Shown: in pieces, positions 1 to 7,059 of the stretch
How the letters are laid out: the number at the start of each line of letters is the position of its first letter
Numbering within the stretch: the stretch's first letter is position 1
NCBI GenBank assembly: GCA_945830595.1
Contig: CALZZH010000058.1
Coordinates: forward strand, 1 to 12,243
From: Avoscillospira sp945864925
Lineage (GTDB): Bacteria > Bacillota > Clostridia > Oscillospirales > Oscillospiraceae
Length of the DNA stretch: 12,243 bases
Reading direction: 5' to 3'
Notes under the pieces: generated by a model
Database searches by the model: none
Told to the model about the DNA's origin: nothing
Seen by the model: only the letters and a program-made list of their open reading frames with translations
Made by a program: the position numbers and the translations under genes

Positions 1-44
1 CACACTGCATATCGTCGGCAGCGTCAGATGTGTATAAGAGACAG
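1..44 (+). other. Residual Nextera i5-side sequencing adapter (not genomic)
   Basis: Positions 26-44 read AGATGTGTATAAGAGACAG, the Tn5 mosaic end. Positions 12-25 read TCGTCGGCAGCGTC, the Nextera read-1 primer. Positions 4-11, ACTGCATA, match the Nextera i5 index known as N506/S506, and CAC at 1-3 fits the tail of the P5 oligonucleotide. The order index, primer, mosaic end is exactly that of the commercial adapter, so native DNA begins at 45. The adapter supplies an ATG at 28-30 that happens to be in frame with the lipoprotein that follows, which creates a false N-terminus beginning MCIRDR. Confidence 0.98.
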
Positions 45-45
45 G

Positions 46-1560
46 CTGATCGTCGGCTGTCTGGCCGGCTGCGGCTCCAAAGAGGCTGAGGCGGAAAAGC
101 CCGCTGAAACGACCACCAATCAGCCTGAGGCAGCCAAGCCTTGAGATACAAACGAGACCGCTGCACCTGCAGCGCCCGCTGTGGAAGCCACCATCGGCTC
201 CCCCGACGCGCCTGTGGACGTGAAAGTTGTCATCAAGGACGTGTTCCCCGATGAGGAGGACGTGCAGAATCTGGCCGCCGCCATCAATGAAAAAATGGCT
301 GCCCATGGCCAGTATGTAAACCTGATCTTTGAAGAGCCCCCCGCGTCCAGCTATGCCACTGCCATGCCTCTGGCCGTCATGAACGGCGAAGTGGATGCTG
401 ACATCATCTATTTCCAGGGCGGTGACCAGCCTCTGGCTGCCCAGGGCCTGCTGGAGGACCTGACTCCCTACATCGAAAGCTCCACCTATGTCAAGAACCT
501 GATGGACGAGTCCAATGTGACCAAGATGGAGAACTATCCCTACCTGCTGTGGCTGGCGCCTCCCCGTACCAGTACGCCTGTCATCCGCACCGACTGGCTC
601 GACGGCCTGGAAACCTATGACGATCTGGTCGCTGACCCCACGCCCGACAACTACTATAACTTCTTCAAGGAACTGAAGGACAAGGACATGTGCGACTATG
701 CCATGACCTTCTATACGGACCTGTCCAAGCTGGATACGATCTTTAACCATGCCTTCGGCGTCACCGGCACCGTGGTAAAAGAGGACGGTCAGTGGATTTT
801 CAGCAAGGCCAGCCAGGCGGAAAAGGCCAAGCTGGAGTTCTATGCCAAGCTGTATGCCGACGGCCTGATCGATCCCGATTTCCTGACCAACACCTGGGAC
901 GTGGTGGAGCAGAAGTTCTATGAGGGCCAGGCGGCTGTCATCGCCGGTACGGCCGGCGGCGTTGTCCAGGTCTATGACACCAAGATGACCTCCCTGTACG
1001 GCGACAGTGCCGCTCTGACTGTGCTGCCTCCCGCCAAGGGCGTTTCCCAGTCCTACACCTCTGTCGACGTGACCAAGGAATCCCGCGGCTTTGCCATCAA
1101 TGTGGACTCCCCGAATAAGGACGCTGCATGGGCCGTGCTGGAGTTCATGGCCAGCCCCGAGGGCCGGATCCTGGATAAGGTCGGCGTTGAAGGCCAGCAG
1201 TATGTGGTGGAGAACAACCAGATTGTCTTTACGGAGAAGTTCCCCGGCTGGTGGGCCCGGTTCTGGGACACCACCAACAAGTTCGATCCGCAGGATCCCT
1301 CCCTGGCTGCTCCGGTGCTGACGGAGGCTGCCAGCACCTCTCTGGATATGGTCAATCAGTATATGATCATGGACACCAACCTGTTGATCCCCGACGAGAT
1401 GATCCCTCAGTGGGATGCCATGAGCAACCTGTACAACGAATATGCTTCTGATATCGTCCGCGGTGTGAAGCCCATTGACGCCTTCGACGAGTTTGTGCAG
1501 GCCTGGAATGCCGCTGGCGGCGACCAGTTCGCTCCCATCCTGGCTGAGACCTTCGGCTGA
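46..1560 (+). CDS. Extracellular solute-binding lipoprotein of an ABC importer, 5'-truncated, with one in-frame stop
   Basis: This is a substrate-capturing lipoprotein of an ABC importer, probably for a sugar or similar organic solute. The native start lies beyond the contig edge. The frame opens at 46 inside the signal peptide and shows a lipobox LAGC (Cys codon 70-72), so the protein would be lipid-anchored outside the membrane. An E/T/A/P-rich linker follows, with an in-frame TGA at 142-144 in its middle; the linker composition continues unchanged on both sides. The globular domain begins near 181 and runs about 459 residues to the TGA at 1558. Segments such as DADIIYFQGGDQP and GLLEDLTPYI, and a late AAWAVLEFMASPEG, are typical of family 1-like binding proteins. 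The GTG at 181 is a poor start: it has no signal peptide and no good ribosome site. The TGA is probably a sequencing or assembly error at a thinly covered end, or a recent mutation. The ligand cannot be told from sequence. Importer permeases would lie upstream, off the contig. Confidence 0.85.
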
Positions 1561-1609
1561 GATCATTCCACCAAGCCGCTTGGATTGCGGCATTCATGAG
1601 AGGTACACT

Positions 1610-2602
1610 ATGCTGACAAGACAAGAATTTTTGCAGGACCGGGAGCGGGTGTTTGACAAAGTCTACGGCGCCCTGTCCGGCCTGGCCATCGGCGACTCCT
1701 TCGGCGACGCCTCCCGCAAGGCCGAAAACCGCTCCAACTACCAGGTGACCACCGATTTTAATCAAGGGGCATCCTGGAGTACCGACGATACAGAGTTCGC
1801 CCTGCTGACCGCCAAAACCATCATCCGCTGCCGCGGCAAACTGACCACCGAGGAGTGCGTGCGCTCCTGGATGGAGGATGTTGTGACCCAGGACGAGTAC
1901 AAGCGCGGCGGCGCCAGTGAGATTGAGGCTGCCAATAACCTGCGCAAGGGCCTGCTGCCGCCTCTGACCGGAAAGTTCAACACATTCCACATGAGCGATG
2001 GTTCCTCCATGCGCATCGGGCCAGTGGGTATTCTCTGCGCCGGAGATCCGGAGCAGGCCAAGGAATTTGCCCGCATCGAGTCCGAGATCAGTCACTACCG
2101 TGACGGCGTGTGGGGCGCCCAGGCCGTGGCTGCCGCCGTGGCCGTTGCCATGGTGGACGGGACCATGGAGGAAATCTTCCAGGCTGCCATGTCTGCCATT
2201 CCTGAGGAGTCCTGGCTGTACTACAACATGACCCATGCCTTCGGGATTTTGGAGCGCCACAATGGCAGCATCCTGGAAGCATGGATGGAACTGCACGATT
2301 TCCTGCGCACCAGCTCCTGGGCTACCACCGCTGAGGCGATTCCCTCCGCATTTGTGTGCCTGAAGGCGGTGAATCAGGACTTCCGCACCGGTGTGACCCT
2401 GGCCGGCAACTTCGGCCGGGACGCCGATACCATCGGCGCCATCGCAGGCGTCATCCTGGGCGCCAAATATGGTGCCGGCCGGATGCCTGCCGCCTGGATT
2501 GAGAAAACCCGTTTCCCCAGCGGCACCTGCCTGACCTTCACCAAGGGCATCGACATCCGGGATTATGCCCGGCAGATGACCGATATCATGATCGAAGGAT
2601 AA
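1610..2602 (+). CDS. ADP-ribosylglycohydrolase (DraG/ARH) family protein
   Basis: This 330-residue cytoplasmic enzyme belongs to the ADP-ribosylglycohydrolase family, whose members use a binuclear metal centre to hydrolyse glycosidic bonds at the C1'' of ADP-ribose-like groups. Family hallmarks are present: GDSFGDA at residues 28-34, STDDTEF at 57-63 with the metal-binding Thr-Asp-Asp, and GRDADTIGAIAG at 269-280 with the second metal-binding Asp pair and Thr. The length is normal for the family. I chose ATG 1610 because GAGAGG at 1598-1603 sits 6 nt upstream; a longer frame opens at 1475, but that extension lies mostly inside the preceding gene. It starts 49 nt after the binding-protein gene with only a weak GCCGC/GCGGC hairpin between, so the two are probably co-transcribed. 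The nearest downstream gene is citD, 72 nt away across a strong hairpin. The true substrate is unknown: it could be an ADP-ribosylated protein, a small nucleoside or sugar derivative, or another ribosyl bond. Family assignment is firm; role is not. Confidence 0.93.
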   Translation: MLTRQEFLQDRERVFDKVYGALSGLAIGDSFGDASRKAENRSNYQVTTDFNQGASWSTDDTEFALLTAKTIIRCRGKLTTEECVRSWMEDVVTQDEYKRGGASEIEAANNLRKGLLPPLTGKFNTFHMSDGSSMRIGPVGILCAGDPEQAKEFARIESEISHYRDGVWGAQAVAAAVAVAMVDGTMEEIFQAAMSAIPEESWLYYNMTHAFGILERHNGSILEAWMELHDFLRTSSWATTAEAIPSAFVCLKAVNQDFRTGVTLAGNFGRDADTIGAIAGVILGAKYGAGRMPAAWIEKTRFPSGTCLTFTKGIDIRDYARQMTDIMIEG

Positions 2603-2608
2603 TATTCA

Positions 2609-2650
2609 GAAAATCCCTTGTGCCCCCTCACAGGGGTACAGGGGATTTTC
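2609..2650 (+). terminator. Strong 18-bp hairpin between the ADP-ribosylglycohydrolase gene and citD
   Basis: GAAAATCCCTTGTGCCCC (2609-2626) pairs with GGGGTACAGGGGATTTTC (2633-2650) as an 18-bp stem with two G-T wobbles and a 6-nt loop. The T-run is mostly inside the stem (ATTTTC, then CTTTG), so it is an imperfect intrinsic terminator, although the A-rich/T-rich stem base is typical of many Firmicute terminators. It ends 24 nt before the citD start codon, which leaves almost no room for a separate citD promoter after it. It may be a partial terminator or attenuator, or may shape mRNA stability between the two genes. Confidence 0.7.
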
Positions 2651-2674
2651 CTTTGCAGTACAAGGAGAACGACA

Positions 2675-2977
2675 ATGGATTTAAAACAACCTGCCATGGC
2701 GGGCACCCTGGAATCCAGCGATATTCAGGTGACCGTGGTGCCCAACCCGGGCGGCGGCATCGCAATCGAGCTGGACAGTCCGGTCAAAGCCCAGTTCGGC
2801 GACGCCATCCGGGATACGGTCCGGGCTGTCCTGGCGGAATTCGGCGTGGAAGAGGCCCGGGTGCAGCTGTTGGATCAGGGCGCCCTGGACTGTGTCATCC
2901 GTGCCAGGATGCAGTGTGCCGTCTGCCGGGCGGCGCAGATTTCCTATGACTGGTCAAGGGAGGACAGAAGGCCATGA
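2675..2977 (+). CDS. citD: Citrate lyase acyl carrier protein (gamma subunit)
   Basis: CitD is the small carrier subunit of citrate lyase. It holds the 2'-(5''-phosphoribosyl)-3'-dephospho-CoA prosthetic group on which the acetyl and citryl thioesters ride. The 100-residue product has the family length. Its N-terminus reads MDLKQPAMAGTLESSD, and Ser14 falls at the position that carries the prosthetic group in characterised CitD proteins. The middle has the PNPGGG turn, and GALDCVIRARMQCAVCRAA near the C-terminus matches the family's conserved GALDCxIxARxxxAxxRA pattern. ATG 2675 is chosen because AAGGAG at 2662-2667 lies 7 nt upstream and the protein then begins exactly as CitD proteins do. 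The frame is open further upstream to 2618, but that runs through the hairpin. Its stop codon overlaps the citE start as ATGA, so translation of citD and citE is coupled. Confidence 0.96.
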   Translation: MDLKQPAMAGTLESSDIQVTVVPNPGGGIAIELDSPVKAQFGDAIRDTVRAVLAEFGVEEARVQLLDQGALDCVIRARMQCAVCRAAQISYDWSREDRRP

Positions 2978-3867
2978 CCCACAGCGGTTTGAAGCGAACC
3001 AGTCTCTATGCCGGCGGCTCCAGCCCCGGCAAGCTGCTGGAAGCGCGGTTCTATCACGAGGACTGCCTGGTCTATGACTTGGAGGATTCGGTTGCCCCGG
3101 CGGAAAAGGACGCGGCCCGGTTCCTGGTCTACCAGGCGGTCCGCTGGCACCGGCCGCCGGACAAATATGTGCTGATCCGGGTCAACGGCCTGTACTCCCC
3201 CTATCTGGAGGAAGACCTGGAAATGGCCGTCCGGGCGCGGCCTGACGCCATCCGCCTGCCCAAGGTGGAGCACGCTGAGGAGGTACGGCGCATTGACGCC
3301 AGAATCTCCGCCATTGAGGAGACCGCCGGCATTGCCGTGGGACAAACGGAGCTTTGGTGCAATATTGAATCTGCTTTGGGGGCGGTCAATGCCAAAGAGA
3401 TTGCCGCTGCCAGCCCCCGGGTGGCGGCCCTGGCTTTGGGGGCCGAGGATTACACTGCCAGCATGGGCGCCCTACGCAGCAAGGCCGGCTGGGAGATCTT
3501 CTATGCCAGAATGCAGGTCCTGGAGGCCTGCCGCCTGGCGGGAATCTCTGCTCAGGACGCGGTGTTCAGCGATTTTCAGGACGAAGCGGGCCTGCGGGAG
3601 GATCTGACCATGACCCGGGGCCTGGGCTTCGATGGCAAGACCGTGATCCATCCCAGGCAGATTGACCTGGTCAACGCCGCTTTCAGCCCCACCCCAAAGG
3701 AAATCCGCAATGCCCTGCGGGTGTTGGAAGCTCTGGAGGAAGGCGAGCGGAACCACACCGGCGTGGTGGTGGTGGACGGCTCCATGGTGGACAAGCCCAT
3801 GGAGCGCCGGGCCAGGACCGTCCTGGCCCAGGCCAAAGCCGCCGGCCTTTGGAAGGAGGAGGGCTGA
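2974..3867 (+). CDS. citE: Citrate lyase beta subunit (citryl-CoA lyase, EC 4.1.3.34)
   Basis: CitE cleaves the citryl thioester on CitD into oxaloacetate and the acetyl thioester, the carbon-carbon bond-breaking half of citrate lyase. The 297-residue product has normal length and the HpcH/HpaI aldolase-like TIM barrel pattern. Visible motifs are DLEDSV at 35-40, IRVNG at 68-72 with the substrate-binding Arg, LWCNIESALG at 127-136 with a metal-ligand Glu, LALGAEDYTASM at 153-164 with a metal-ligand Asp, and GKTVIHPRQ at 221-229. ATG 2974 overlaps the citD stop by 4 nt, and an AAGGGAGG site at 2956-2963 precedes it. citF follows after one spare base, so the three genes are a single translational unit. 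Stand-alone CitE-like proteins exist with other roles, but the citD and citF neighbours settle this one. Confidence 0.96.
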   Translation: MTHSGLKRTSLYAGGSSPGKLLEARFYHEDCLVYDLEDSVAPAEKDAARFLVYQAVRWHRPPDKYVLIRVNGLYSPYLEEDLEMAVRARPDAIRLPKVEHAEEVRRIDARISAIEETAGIAVGQTELWCNIESALGAVNAKEIAAASPRVAALALGAEDYTASMGALRSKAGWEIFYARMQVLEACRLAGISAQDAVFSDFQDEAGLREDLTMTRGLGFDGKTVIHPRQIDLVNAAFSPTPKEIRNALRVLEALEEGERNHTGVVVVDGSMVDKPMERRARTVLAQAKAAGLWKEEG

Positions 3868-3868
3868 G

Positions 3869-5434
3869 ATGATGAAAAATGCAGTGGGACGGGAACTGCC
3901 GGAGCGCATTGGCTCCTATGTGGTGCGGCCCTATGCCGGTCCTGAGGCCACGCCGGCTTTGGAGACACCGGTGCAGTCCCGGCGTATTGCCGGACGGGCG
4001 CGGCCGGAGCAGAGTAAACTGCTCCCTTCTCTGACCGAGGCCATCCGGGCGGTGGGCCTGAAGGACGGCATGACCATTTCCTTCCACCACAGCTTCCGGG
4101 AGGGAGACCTGGTGGTGGGCCAGGTGCTGGAGGCCATCCGGGCCCTGGGCATCAAAGACCTGCGTTTTGCGCCCAGCGCTGTGGTGAACCCCAAGGGGCT
4201 GTCTCTGGCGTCGTTCGTGCAGGACGGCACCATCAGCCGGGTGGAGGCCAGCGGAATTCGGGGAGAACTGGGGGACGGCCTGATCAATGGCGCCATCTCC
4301 CTGACCCAGCCGGCCATTCTGCGGACCCACGGCGCCCGGCCCCGGGCCATTGAAGCCGGGGAACTGTCCATCGACGTGGCCTTCATCGCCGCCTCAGCCT
4401 CCGACGCCTGGGGCAACTGTACGGGCCAGCTGGGGGCCAATCCCTGCGGCAGCCTGGGCTATTCCTTTGTGGACGCCCGCAGCGCCGAAAAGGTTGTTGT
4501 GATCACCGACACTCTGGTGGAGTATCCCTGCTGCCCCGCCAGTATCAGTCAGGAGTATGTGGACTATGTGGTGCAGGTGGAGCAGATCGGCGATCCGGCG
4601 AAAATCGGCGCCGGCGCGGCCCGTCTGACCAAGAATCCCAGAGACCTGCAGATTGCCCGGGAGGTTGCCCGGGTGATGGCCGCATCCCGGCGATTCCGGG
4701 AGGGCTTCTCCTTTCAAACTGGCGCCGGCGCCATCGCCATTGCCTGCACAAAATACCTGGGAGAAGAAATGAAAGCCCGGAACCTCCGGGCCAGCTTTGC
4801 GCTGGGCGGCATCACGGCGGGAATCGTTGACCTGTACGACGCTGGCCGGGTGCGGGTGGTGGAGTGCAGCCAGTCCTTTGACGCTGTGGCGGCCAAGGCC
4901 ATCCTGGACCGGCCTGGCGTGGTGGAGATCGACAATGCCGCCTATGCCAACGCCTTTAACAAGGGCAACTTCCTGAACCATCTGGATTTCGGCGTTCTGG
5001 GAGCACTGGAGGTGGATACGGATTTTAACGTCAACATTCTCACCGGCTCTTCCGGACAGATGATGGGCGGCCTGGGCGGCGGACCCGATGTGGCAGCCTG
5101 CGCCGGCGTATCCATTGTGGCGCTGCCCATTCTCCGCGGCCGAACGCCCTCGGTGGTCAAGCGGGTGTTTACCTGCTGTACCCCCGGCGAAACGGTTGCC
5201 TGCGTGGTGACCCAGGCGGGAATTGCGCTGAATCCCCGCCACCGGAACTACCAGGAATTGAAGGAAGATCTGGAACGGGCAGGGATCCAGCTGACCACCA
5301 TAGAAGCCCTGCAGCAGTTGGCGGAGTCGCTCACCGGCGTGCCCAAGCCCATTGAAACGACGGACGAGATTGTGGCCGTGGTGGAATATCGGGATGGTAC
5401 CGTCATGGATGTCATCCGAAAGCTGAAAGAATGA
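3869..5434 (+). CDS. citF: Citrate lyase alpha subunit (citrate CoA-transferase, EC 2.8.3.10)
   Basis: CitF swaps the acetyl group on the CitD prosthetic thiol for citrate, giving citryl-CitD and free acetate. The product is 521 residues, normal for the family. Its N-terminus, MKNAVGRELPERIGSYVVRP, is characteristic of CitF. Later family segments are NPCGSLGYSFVDARSAEK at 191-208, TGAGAIAIACTKYL at 284-297 and SSGQMMGGLGGGPDVAACAG at 394-413, the last a glycine-rich CoA-transferase loop. I placed the start at ATG 3869 because it follows the citE stop (3865-3867) and has GGAAGGAGGA at 3851-3860; ATG 3872, the next codon, is equally possible. The frame extends upstream to 3662, but only inside citE. 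A bidirectional terminator follows immediately, so the operon ends here. citC, citX and citG, needed to acetylate and assemble the prosthetic group, do not follow. Confidence 0.97.
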   Translation: MMKNAVGRELPERIGSYVVRPYAGPEATPALETPVQSRRIAGRARPEQSKLLPSLTEAIRAVGLKDGMTISFHHSFREGDLVVGQVLEAIRALGIKDLRFAPSAVVNPKGLSLASFVQDGTISRVEASGIRGELGDGLINGAISLTQPAILRTHGARPRAIEAGELSIDVAFIAASASDAWGNCTGQLGANPCGSLGYSFVDARSAEKVVVITDTLVEYPCCPASISQEYVDYVVQVEQIGDPAKIGAGAARLTKNPRDLQIAREVARVMAASRRFREGFSFQTGAGAIAIACTKYLGEEMKARNLRASFALGGITAGIVDLYDAGRVRVVECSQSFDAVAAKAILDRPGVVEIDNAAYANAFNKGNFLNHLDFGVLGALEVDTDFNVNILTGSSGQMMGGLGGGPDVAACAGVSIVALPILRGRTPSVVKRVFTCCTPGETVACVVTQAGIALNPRHRNYQELKEDLERAGIQLTTIEALQQLAESLTGVPKPIETTDEIVAVVEYRDGTVMDVIRKLKE

Positions 5435-5438
5435 AAAA

Positions 5439-5476
5439 AAAAGCAGCTGTGAAACATTTGTTTCGCAGCTGCTTTT
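5439..5476. terminator. Bidirectional intrinsic terminator between citF and the MATE gene
   Basis: AAAAGCAGCTGTGAAA (5439-5454) pairs with TTTCGCAGCTGCTTTT (5461-5476) as a 16-bp stem with one G-T wobble and a 6-nt loop. On the + strand the stem ends in TTTT; on the - strand the A-run at 5434-5442 gives a long T-tract. It lies 4 nt after the citF stop and 9 nt beyond the end of the convergent MATE gene, and so serves both. Confidence 0.92.
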
Positions 5477-5485
5477 GACGTTTCT

Positions 5486-6871
5486 TCAGGCTTCCCGGAC
5501 GCGGATTTCCGGCTGAATCTCTTCCGGAGCGTCCTCCGGAATGCGGCGGCGCAGGCGGCGCAGACACAGATAGGCAGTAGGCAGCAAAAAACAAATGGCA
5601 ATCAGCCAGGCGGCCGGATGCCCCAGACATGCCCCGAAATAGCCCAGGGGCGGCACCAGCAGGAACGCCACCACCACCCGGCCAATCATCTCCAGAACGC
5701 CGGAGAGAATGGCCAGATTGGAGTATCCCATGCCCTGAATGGCAAAACGGTAGCCATTGATCAGCCCCACGGCCCAGCTGGAGGCAGACACGACGATCAG
5801 GAACTGCCGCACCAGGCCGATAATCTGCGTTTCGGAGCCATCCAGGAACAGCAGGGCAATGGTGGGTGTCAGGAACCAGGCGATGAGCAGGTAGATCAGA
5901 CAATAGGTGATGCTGAAGACCACCACCACCCGCAGACCACTGCGAATGCGCTGCAGCCGGTGGGCGCCCACATTCTGGCCGCAATAGGTGGCCATGGCGG
6001 TGCCCAGGGCGTCAAAGGGACAGCCGAGGATCTGGGTAATCTTACCGCCCACAGCCATGGCGTTGACGCAGGCAGTGCCCAGCGTGTTGATGGCGGTCTG
6101 CAGGGTGACAGAGCCGATGGCTGTGATGAAGTACTGCAGAGCCATAGGAATGCCGTTGGCCAGGAGCTGAGCCGCATCGTTCCAGCGGAACCGCAGTTCT
6201 CCGGGCTGGAACCGCAGTATGGGCAGCTTCCGGCCCATGTACCACAGGCACAGCAGGCCGGAGATTCCCTGAGACAGGTTGGTGGCCCAGGCCGCGCCGG
6301 CGACGCCGAGGCCAAGGACCGGGATGAACAGCAGATCCAGCGCCACATTGAGCGCCGCGGCCAGGCCCAGAAACAGCAGGGGACTGCGGCTGTCCCCCAC
6401 AGCCCGGATGATGGCAGCCGTGGTGTTATAGAGCATCACAAAGGGAATGCCCCAGAAAATCCAATAGATGTAGGCATAAGCATATTGGTAGGTCTCGGCG
6501 GTGGTGTGCATGGCCGAGAGGATCCGGCCGCAGAAGCCCAGAACCACAGCCATGATCGCTACGGCAAAAAAGATGCCCAGATAGATGGTATTGGCCACAT
6601 AACGCCGCAGCTGCGGCAGGTCCCGGGCGCCGAAGGCGTTGGCTGCCGGAATGCCGAAGCCCATGCACAGGCCGATGCAGGAGCCGAGAATCATGAAATT
6701 CAAAGAGCCGGTGGAGCCGACGCCGCCAACGGCATCCACGCCCACAAATTTGCCCACAATCATGGTGTCCACCAGATTGTAGACCTGCTGCAGCAGCAGG
6801 CCCAGCAGGATGGGAACGGTAAATTGCAAAATCACAACGGCCGGATTGCCTCTGGTCAGGTCCTTGGTCAT
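5486..6871 (-). CDS. MATE family efflux transporter (NorM/DinF type)
   Basis: This 461-residue integral membrane protein belongs to the MATE family, cation-coupled antiporters that export drugs, metabolites or toxic organic compounds. The N-terminus, MTKDLTRGNPAVVILQFTVP, is the common Firmicute MATE start. QQVYNLVDTMIVGKFVG follows in the first helices, and RAVGDSRSPL lies in the first half, a classical MATE loop motif. About 12 hydrophobic segments in two similar halves fit the family fold. I chose ATG 6871 because AAAGGTGG lies 9 nt upstream on that strand; a TTG nine codons further upstream is possible but less likely. Codon usage resembles its neighbours. It is convergent with citF and divergent from clpB, so it forms a single-gene unit. 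The substrate cannot be predicted from sequence. Confidence 0.95.
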   Translation of the reverse strand: MTKDLTRGNPAVVILQFTVPILLGLLLQQVYNLVDTMIVGKFVGVDAVGGVGSTGSLNFMILGSCIGLCMGFGIPAANAFGARDLPQLRRYVANTIYLGIFFAVAIMAVVLGFCGRILSAMHTTAETYQYAYAYIYWIFWGIPFVMLYNTTAAIIRAVGDSRSPLLFLGLAAALNVALDLLFIPVLGLGVAGAAWATNLSQGISGLLCLWYMGRKLPILRFQPGELRFRWNDAAQLLANGIPMALQYFITAIGSVTLQTAINTLGTACVNAMAVGGKITQILGCPFDALGTAMATYCGQNVGAHRLQRIRSGLRVVVVFSITYCLIYLLIAWFLTPTIALLFLDGSETQIIGLVRQFLIVVSASSWAVGLINGYRFAIQGMGYSNLAILSGVLEMIGRVVVAFLLVPPLGYFGACLGHPAAWLIAICFLLPTAYLCLRRLRRRIPEDAPEEIQPEIRVREA

Positions 6872-6912
6872 AGGGATGGTCCACCTTTCAGATATCAAGA
6901 ATCCAAAAGCAT

Positions 6913-6940
6913 ATTATATCCTGCGGCAGGAAAAAATCAA
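6913..6940 (-). promoter_or_regulatory. Probable vegetative promoter of the MATE gene
   Basis: On the - strand, TTGATT (6940-6935) and a perfect TATAAT (6918-6913) are separated by 16 bp. The predicted transcript would begin near 6906 and give a leader of about 35 nt before ATG 6871. This is the best sigma-A-type match in the region upstream of the gene. Confidence 0.65.
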
Positions 6941-6955
6941 GATGGAAATTAAATA

Positions 6956-6991
6956 ATATGCACAATTATAATACGGAATGATTGTGCATAT
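6956..6991. promoter_or_regulatory. 36-bp perfect-armed palindrome upstream of the MATE promoter (candidate operator)
   Basis: ATATGCACAAT (6956-6966) and ATTGTGCATAT (6981-6991) are perfect 11-bp inverted arms around a 14-bp centre. The centre opens with TATAAT (6967-6972) on the + strand, but no convincing -35 stands at the right distance. The palindrome lies 15 bp upstream of the MATE -35, where an activator or a repressor of a divergent transcript could bind. No regulator gene is adjacent, so the binding protein is unknown. Confidence 0.55.
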
Positions 6992-7020
6992 CGCGAAAGT
7001 TCGGACCGATACAGAGAATC

Positions 7021-7059
7021 GAAAACACCCCACCGGGGACCAGCCGGCGAGGTGTTTTC
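7021..7059. terminator. Orphan terminator-like hairpin in the MATE-clpB intergenic region
   Basis: GAAAACACCCCACCGG (7021-7036) pairs with CCGGCGAGGTGTTTTC (7044-7059): 14 of 16 pairs match, with a 7-nt loop. The GAAAACACC...GGTGTTTTC shape is common in Firmicute terminators and is symmetric enough to work in either direction. No recognised gene ends here. On the + strand it would stop a transcript begun near the 6956-6991 palindrome; on the - strand it could stop one started from TTGACA at 7186-7181. Confidence 0.55.

Noticed and set aside
28..144. Small lipoprotein frame starting at ATG 28
   Set aside because: The ATG and first residues come from the adapter. The remainder is the truncated signal peptide and linker of the binding protein, ending at the anomalous TGA.
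1575..1591. GCCGC/GCGGC hairpin between the binding protein and the ARH gene as a terminator
   Set aside because: Only five base pairs with a 7-nt loop and no T-tract, so too weak to call a terminator.
1367..2296. 309-codon frame on the - strand across the binding-protein end and the ARH gene
   Set aside because: It overlaps two recognised genes, has no ribosome site I can support and gives no recognisable protein.
5618..6952. 444-codon open frame antisense to the MATE gene
   Set aside because: Its product is full of His, Gln, Gly and Asp with no membrane segments or known motifs; it mirrors the hydrophobic codons of the MATE gene, which has a good promoter and clear family motifs.
6944..6961. 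Possible sigma-54 promoter near the palindrome (GG...GC)
   Set aside because: The GG and GC dinucleotides are 16 bp apart rather than the required 12, and the flanking consensus is absent.
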